Of a stretch of DNA of 16,034 nucleotides, positions 10,391 through 16,034 are shown piece after piece. The notes below the pieces were generated by a model. It saw only the letters and a list, made by a program, of their open reading frames with translations, was not told the DNA's origin and ran no database searches. Each line of letters begins with the position of its first letter. Position 1 is the stretch's first letter. The stretch spans positions 1 to 16,034 of the forward strand of contig JANBPK010000100.1 of assembly GCA_027579435.1 (NCBI GenBank), given 5' to 3'. This DNA is from Candolleomyces eurysporus (lineage: Eukaryota; Basidiomycota; Agaricomycetes; Agaricales; Psathyrellaceae). Position numbers and translations under genes: made by a program.

Positions 10391-10840
10391 ATGCCCAAGA
10401 TACGCCCGGGGTGGACCCCAATGCAATCAGTGTACCTTCGAATCGCCGCAATCGAATTTCTCCGTGTGGGCCATACTGGAGAGCGAGGACAAAAATGGCT
10501 GAATATGTTCTTCGACGAGTGGTTGATAACCCAGGGCATACCTGTAGTGCCGGATGGAATGGACTACGCTGCCGTGCTCGCAAAGTACAAGGATGTGAGT
10601 GACAATTACTATGCATACATGTTTTTGGGCTCACGAACTCTCTCTTTGTTTCTTCCCAAGCAGCGTGTCATTACCAGTGTTCATTGGCACGCCTTTTTGG
10701 GATCGCATACTCTCCAAGTTTGCCCTAAGGTTCGGATCCGCACCCTCAAGCGTCGCCTCCAGAACGATCTCTTCTACCTTTGGGGTTTTACTGGACAACC
10801 TCGCCGAATTAGCACCCGTCAAAGCATATGCTCGCTGTAG
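10391..10840 (+). pseudogene. Fragment related to the N-terminal part of the 11996-14965 gene
   Basis: The segment starting with MPKIRPGWTPMQSVYL at 10391 and ending YAAVLAKYKD at 10594 matches the layout of exon 1 of the large downstream gene (SWATAEQ.. start, ..YSEALAKLYK end). A 69-nt intron (10595-10663, GTGAGT..GCAG) interrupts at the same place and phase 0. The next exon begins RVITSVHWH, against RIKQWYRWRC in the relative. Beyond that the resemblance fails: the frame stays open to 10840 but reads unlike protein of this family. A different frame at about 10765-10850 gives a more natural NLAELAPVKAYARCSVY. I take it as a truncated, frame-broken relative. A short expressed gene cannot be excluded. 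Function of the domain is unknown. Confidence 0.5.
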
Positions 10841-11995
10841 CGTCTACCGCCCTTTGATTATTTCCCTTTATTTGNTTTTTTATTTATACACCTTATTTAC
10901 AGCTATTTGGCTACTCTATATTTCGCATATCTAATCGTGATGTAGATTACCCTTTCTCTTAGCAAATCCAATAGCTCCTCGTAGTTCTATCTGGTCCCTC
11001 GTATCTCTGTTTTGCTCTCTCGACGCTTACCAGCCACAATCAGAGCCAAGTGCCACACTCACACGCTCGCCCAATCAGGAGTGGAACTCGAGTTCAACTT
11101 GGATTTTTTTATGCACCCCCTTACGAGTTGATGTTCGTCGTGGATTGTAAAGACAAATACACCATTTCTGATGCATTACACTTACCGTGACCATTTCCCC
11201 AATATATTGGAATGTATCGCTCAAACGATGAACAAGTTGACAAAAGCGGAAGGTGCTTCATTTATGGCCCTTGCCTAAGGGAGTATCACACTCCCCAAGT
11301 TTGAACTACCAAGCCACACCGACCGTTGATAGACAATTAATATGCTTCGGTGACGGAGTGATAGTAATCTTGTCCCTCGAGTTAGCCATTTCGGTCAATC
11401 ATATGTTTCTCGACGTTGAATCAGGCACAGAGTCGAAGTCTTAACCATTACGTCCAATTTATGAAATCAATTAGAATCAGCGTTCACTCTGCATGCTAGG
11501 TCTTTGGGGATGCTCGATGGGGGATAGCAAGCGAAACATAGTCATTTCTACAGCCCCGCGAGTGAACGTTTCTCAAAGCTGAAGCTCAAAGAAGACTGGT
11601 CTATCAATAACTGAAGGAGCAGATATCAAAAAATTGGAATTAATTGGAATCAGAGTTCATCTTATTGACTGGGCCAGGCTGGCCGATTTCTTGCTCTCGA
11701 AGGAATTACCCAGAATTCTCCAAGTTCTCTTAATGAGGCCGTCAACATTGAATCTGAATTTGGAGCGTGTATTCCATCAAGATCGAAGTAGAATGGACGA
11801 TATTGGTGTTGGCTGGTACTTGGCGTAATACTTGCTTCACTTGGTGTATTGCGTATTGTGTATTGGGTCTCACGTTCGAGACGTGGTGCAATAAAAGAAA
11901 CACGCCATACGCCATACACTATCTCATTCCCATTCCCATTCCCATTGCACCATTCACTACAACTCATTGTTTACCTACCTATCACTTTGACACTG
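10841..11995. other. Intergenic stretch with weak coding-like traces
   Basis: No gene can be supported. Plus-strand frames at 11253-11444 and 11634-11828 (the latter with VHLIDWARLADFLLSKELPR) have a leucine-rich amphipathic look that reminds me of decayed F-box or leucine-rich-repeat proteins, but no diagnostic motif is present. Just before the gene at 11996 there is CAATAAAAG (about 11890) and a run of CCATTC repeats (about 11926-11945), which could form its core promoter and pyrimidine-rich leader. A single N lies at 10875 in a T-rich run. Confidence 0.35.
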
Positions 11996-14965
11996 ATGGC
12001 GCCTCCGAGTTGGGCCACAGCTGAACAGGCGAAGCTCCTCACCACCTATATCACCCTCTACGAGACCTACCAAGAGTCCACGAGGAAGTATCAGCCATTT
12101 TGGGATGTTGTCAATGCGGCATTCCTCAAAGAGTGGCCGATTCTNCCCCCCAGGCTCCAGCCCCGACGAGCTTGACGAGGTTGAAAGCGCAGCTTATTCT
12201 GAAGCTCTTGCCAAGCTTTACAAGGTAAGACCTCTACCTAATGCACTACCACTGTTCTCATGCTTGCATGTCAGCGTATCAAACAATGGTACCGCTGGAG
12301 GTGCGGTACTCGGAGCAGGAACACCAGTACCACAGTCACATCCAAAGATATGAAAGATATCTATGCCGAGCCGGGATCGCGCAACGCCAAGGAGTACGAG
12401 GTGTTTGTCAAGCTCAACCCAGACCTCTTCCAACCTTTGTATGAGGCCGAATGTCAGCGTGAGGGGGTATCGGGTCGAGATAGACTCCCCATATGGCACA
12501 GGGTTGCCGGGGAGCTGTGGGAGAAAGCAACGGAGGAGCAGAAGGAGGCCGTCCGTGCTCATATTGCTGCTGCTAAGGAGGCCGAAGCCGTGGACCAACC
12601 TGATGCACGCACCCCGAGTGATTATCAAAAGTATGTCTGGTCAAATTTCTGGCTTTTGTCCCCCTCTGATGTTCAACATAGATATTGGGAGAAGTTGCCG
12701 GCAATATTGAGCAAGACAGTGACTCCACCAGTACGGAAGGCGGGCGTTCTCGCATTTGTGACGCTCGTCGGGCCGGTGCCGGAAGCCGGCGGTCAGATTC
12801 TTGCCACAACGTGCGTTGCCTCCTACCTTGACCCCAGCTCAATTCTTAGTTCTCTTAATTTCCCATCGCAGTCTCCAATTTGGGGATAAGCAAGACACTC
12901 CTCTTTTCTCGAATGTATGGGTAGACCATGACCGTGTTCTGGTCAATCAACTCGCGAACTTTGTGCGTCGCTATGAGTTTTGTACGTTGTAACATCTCTC
13001 ATCTAGTCTGAATCGAGCTCACTCATGTAAAATCTTCTTCAGCTCCAGAAGATTGCGCCAAACGGTCCCTTCTATCAACACAACAAGCAGAAGACGTCTC
13101 CTCGGATGGCCGTGATTCAGCTAAAGAGGCAACAGAAGGACAAGGCGTGTCAGAGGCAGGACAAGTCGTTTCAGAGGCAGGACAAGTCGTATCAGAGGCT
13201 GATGGCTTGAGAGCGTCGTCTAGTGGGGACAGTCCAGTCGGTACGTCTTCTGGCAATATCTTTTCTGTTTTCCGTATTCTCAGCTAATACTTGTTCTGAA
13301 AAGACGGGGACCCCTCTCCCTCAAGCTCTATCAACTCTCTGGCTAGCGAGACGGTGGTTGCTCCTGGCGATTCATCAACTTCTCAAAGTGGTTCTTCATC
13401 TCAAGCTACGAACTCTGACCTGCCTCTTTTGACGCAACCTCAGAGTAGGTCTCTTTCATCTTCAGTAATGCTAGTTTCTCACCCAGGCCATAGCTACAGC
13501 AATCGCAAACGGGGCCTTCGACCTTTCGAAGTTTGATCTGTCCGATTTCGATGTCCCGAACTTCTGGCCAAACGGAGACCCAGACTGGGCAAACATGGAG
13601 GTTCTGGAGTCAATGATGCGCTCAAATGAATTAGAAGACACAGCATTGCAGTCGTTCAGCACAACGGCCTTCAACACGCCACCCGCTTCTGCCTACACCA
13701 GCGCTTTCACCTCGGAACGCGCTTCCAGCTTAGTCACACCAGCAGTAACAGCGCCCAATGGGAACGGGTCCGAGACGTTGGACACGGCGGATGCACCACA
13801 TGCCCATCATGCACCAGCTTCCAACAATACCACTTCTGCACCAGCCCTGGCCGTACCTGCAACGACACCACCTACCCATCATGCACCACTTCTCACCTCT
13901 GTACCACCGGCCATGGAACCACCTGCCCATGCTCCGGTGCTGGCCGTGTCTATAGCACCTTCCCACCGAATTCCCGCTCACAACACGTCTACGCTGAAAC
14001 CATCTCCTTTCCATGTGCCACCCGCCTTCCAGCCCCTGGGCCCTTTGTCTAACCTCCAAGTACCAGCGCCCCTGACTTCCCAGACGCCACCAAACATCCA
14101 ATCCCCAGTATATCATCTCACTCCCCCGACTACAGCCTCCCATACACCTGGCCCAAACTCCGACAACAATCGCGCTCCTTTCGGAGACTTGGAGAACGGT
14201 GTTCGCAGGTCGGGTCGTGCTCCTGTCCCTTCCACCCGTCTTCACAAGCTGAACGAAATCGGCGACAATATCGTTACTCAGAAGCCTTTGACGGTCACCA
14301 TTGCTAGTACCGAGGAGCCCACATGGTTTGCTCCTGCGCACAAGCATCTGAAGAGGGATAACTTGGGTGCTGGGTGGAATGGATTGATTGCGAAGTGGGC
14401 CGAATATGAACGCCGCATGGGTTGGAAGTCAGCCAAGGTGCGTATATCAGTATCGTTCCTGGAATCCGCGCTTACATCTATTGTTTATCTAGGGCCTTCC
14501 TGCGAAAAACCGACCGGAAGAGTGGTCTCAATGGACTGCAAAAGCTCGCCAAGGTGTTAGAAATTATCAGAATATTCCCAACGTTGAAGATGGTGCCGAA
14601 TTCGGAATCGCTATCACCAAGTGGGTCAATTCGTTCAACGACTCCGATTTTGGCAAAACCGGTCCCAACGGGATGGTAGCATTGCTCTGTTTGATGGCGT
14701 GGTNGGGGGGTTGCCGCCTTGACTCCAACTTCATGGAATGTGGATTCTCGTCCTCAGTGGAATGCTCTTTGTCAAACCCTCCTTCACCGACTGGAGGGAC
14801 TTCTGGGCAAGACTCTGGCGACCAAACGGTCCAGGGAAGTTGGCCTTGACGAGGATCGCGAGAACAAACGGTGAGTATTTGTACATCTTTTCGGTCTCCA
14901 CTTTCGTGCTGACAACTCACAGGCCCCGAACAGACTCGGTGGCTTTCTCGAGCTCCGTGGTGTAA
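11996..14965 (+). CDS. Nine-exon gene of an unnamed Agaricomycete expanded family, about 841 residues
   Basis: Exons are 11996-12224, 12275-12630, 12682-12810, 12872-12981, 13043-13240, 13304-13444, 13494-14437, 14493-14870 and 14923-14965. Introns are 49-63 nt with GT..AG ends. The 13494 acceptor could instead be 13500. All phases agree if the single N at 12145 and at 14704 are treated as extra bases. Residues 1-85 hold a W-A-T-x-E-Q start, EWPI and RIKQWYRWRC. Residues 110-178 are charged and helical (LPIWHRVAGELWEKATEEQK), loosely like an HMG box. Residues about 192-285 form a conserved block (RKAGVLAFVTLVGPVPEAGG, then LFSNVWVDHDRV). A 7-residue repeat VSEAGQV and a long Pro/Thr/Ala/His linker follow. 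The C-terminal domain from about 625 has RRSGRAPVPSTR, W-rich helices and NGMVALLCLMAWWG. I recall this architecture from many unnamed mushroom proteins; its function is unknown. An earlier in-frame ATG at 11849 was rejected as untypical. Confidence 0.85.
13147..13209 (+). repeat. In-frame 21-bp tandem repeat inside exon 5
   Basis: Two full copies and a partial third of a 21-nt unit (13147-13167, 13168-13188, then from 13189) encode VSEAGQV, VSEAGQV, VSEADG. The repeat keeps the reading frame and lies in an acidic, probably disordered part of the protein, so length variation here would be tolerated. Confidence 0.85.
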
Positions 14966-14966
14966 A

Positions 14967-15122
14967 GTATCTTAGTACTTTGATTTCTTGACTCCTCGTC
15001 CGTTTGTTGTATCGTATAACTTTTGTCGTCGTTGTATCTTGTTACTTTAATTTCTTGACTCTTCATTTGTGTGTTGTATTGTAAAACTTTAGCCGTCATT
15101 GTATCTTGTAATATATTTCTTG
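14967..15122. repeat. 67-bp T-rich minisatellite just after the stop codon
   Basis: Units start at GTATCTT(A/G)TTACTTT-like text at 14967, 15034 and 15101, exactly 67 bp apart; two are complete and the third is about 22 bp. Each has TTTCTTGACTC in its first half and GTATTGTAAAACTTT-like text in its second half. It begins one base after the TAA at 14963-14965 and so would lie in the 3' untranslated region. The repeated GTAT/TTGTA text could supply alternative cleavage and polyadenylation signals; that is inference. Confidence 0.88.
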
Positions 15123-15324
15123 GAATCACCAAGCACCCGCATCTGGCGAGATGGTTCACTCGTGCATTACCTTGTATATAATTGCACCAAAACCTCTGGA
15201 AAAACTGGTGTAACGGCGTCGAATGATGTATGAGAGTGATAGAATTGTCGATGGGAATTATTAAATTGGCAAGGGGAGCTCAATCGAGTTCCCTAGTGGT
15301 GCATGGGATATCGCAACTTGAAGA

Positions 15325-16034
15325 TGTAAGTACACCGTTCAGGCTGGCGCTCGGCAGTCGGAAGGATTGATCAGTATGAATAGCGCACTATTCGGTCAGG
15401 CGCCAGGTGCGCCAATTTGGGGAGGCGGTAGGCGGGGTCGGAAGGGCGCCTTTGAACCTCAGAAGTGGTGTATCAGCTTCAAGGATACTCCGCGGGGCCA
15501 GGTGGGGTTGGAAGTGGTGTATCAGAAGTTTGGATGATACACCACTTCAATCAGGCGCCAGGGTGTCCCGCTTTGGGCAGGAGCTAGGCGGGGTCGGAAG
15601 TGGTGTATCGGTTTGGATGATACACCACTTTGAACAGCGCTGCACCATTTGAGCACGCTAGGTGGAGACGGAAGTGGTGCATCATCCAACATAATGCACC
15701 ACTTCGGACAGGCGCCGCTTGGGCAGGCGCTAGGCAAAGTTGAAAGTGGTGCATCATCCAAATCGATACACCACCTCGGAAAGGCGCTAGGCAGGGGCGT
15801 ACGCAGTGTATTAGTTTGGATGATACACCACTTTAGACAGGCGCTAGGCGGGGACAGAAGCTAGGCGAGGCCAGAGGTGGTGCTTCATCCAAATTGATAC
15901 ACCACTTCGGAAAGGTGCTAGGCGGGGGGGAAGTGGTGTATCAGTTAGGATGATACACCACTTCGGACAGGCACTAGGTGGGGACGGTAAGTGGTATTTC
16001 AGTTTGGATGATGCGCCGCTTTGGGCAGGCGCTA
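15325..16034. repeat. Palindromic tandem array running off the window end
   Basis: The array repeats a palindrome plus spacer at about 65-90 bp. The palindrome is AAGTGGTGTATCA, a short loop, then TGATACACCACTT; perfect 13-bp arms are at 15512-15524/15535-15547 and 15931-15943/15951-15963. Eight palindromes are recognisable between 15512 and 16021, with decayed copies back to about 15325. The spacer, CGGACAGGCGCTAGGCGGGG and variants, keeps one orientation throughout. The loop is GTTTGGA-like in five copies and its reverse complement in three (about 15683, 15754, 15884). Short open frames here are by-products of the repeat. The array is cut by the window edge. Confidence 0.9.

Noticed and set aside
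11634..11828. F-box or leucine-rich-repeat protein fragment
   Set aside because: The translation has a leucine-rich look but no F-box motif or repeat periodicity; not enough to call.
13730..14347. 205-codon open frame on the minus strand
   Set aside because: It is the antisense of the low-complexity linker of the plus-strand gene, rich in Trp, Arg and Cys by composition, with no family resemblance.
15407..15864. Several open frames of 70-81 codons on both strands with repeated WCI or IHHF phrases
   Set aside because: They are translations of the palindromic tandem array and repeat with it; no gene signal.
15512..16021. CRISPR-like regular palindromic repeats
   Set aside because: The spacers are copies of one sequence rather than unique, the loops vary in orientation, and the genome is eukaryotic; it is a satellite.
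1..16034. tRNA or rRNA genes
   Set aside because: No stretch with tRNA A-box and B-box spacing or with conserved rRNA text was seen on either strand.

Overview
The window reads as nuclear DNA of a mushroom-type basidiomycete (Agaricomycetes). Its genes are broken by many short introns of about 48-79 nt with GT..AG ends. One gene is a KDZ-family transposase carrying the CxC2 cysteine cluster, which is typical of these fungi. Another belongs to an unnamed multi-domain family that I associate with expansions in the same fungi. I do not assign a species. The whole stretch looks like a repeat-rich accessory region: a transposon gene, a histone pseudogene with internal amplification, a lineage-specific gene and a fragment of a relative, and minisatellites at both ends.

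Layout. 1-1020 is a degenerate C-rich repeat field and 1198-1405 holds three copies of a 71-72 bp minisatellite. 1704-5436 (minus strand) is a nine-exon KDZ transposase whose splice phases all agree, giving a predicted uninterrupted protein of 1092 residues. Only 166 bp separate its start codon from that of a divergent two-exon gene (5603-6344, plus) encoding an unrecognised protein with a basic N-terminus. The two may belong to one mobile unit; I could not find its terminal repeats. 6345-8860 has no recognisable gene, but carries a 21-bp direct repeat containing the palindrome TGACGTCA. 8861-9779 is a histone H2B pseudogene in which the central exon, with part of the following intron, is present in four tandem decayed copies. 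10391-10840 is a broken relative of the N-terminal part of the next gene and keeps the same intron position. 11996-14965 (plus) is a nine-exon gene for about 841 residues, open throughout if two single N characters next to homopolymers are treated as spurious bases. Its 3' side carries 2.4 copies of a 67-bp minisatellite. From about 15325 to the window end there is an array of palindromes separated by a conserved spacer, in which the palindrome loop occurs in both orientations.

Functionally, the only confident activity is DNA transposition by the KDZ protein. Roles of the divergent partner and the 841-residue protein are unknown. The gene models below were worked out by eye from reading frames, splice signals and remembered family motifs; no search or transcript evidence was available.
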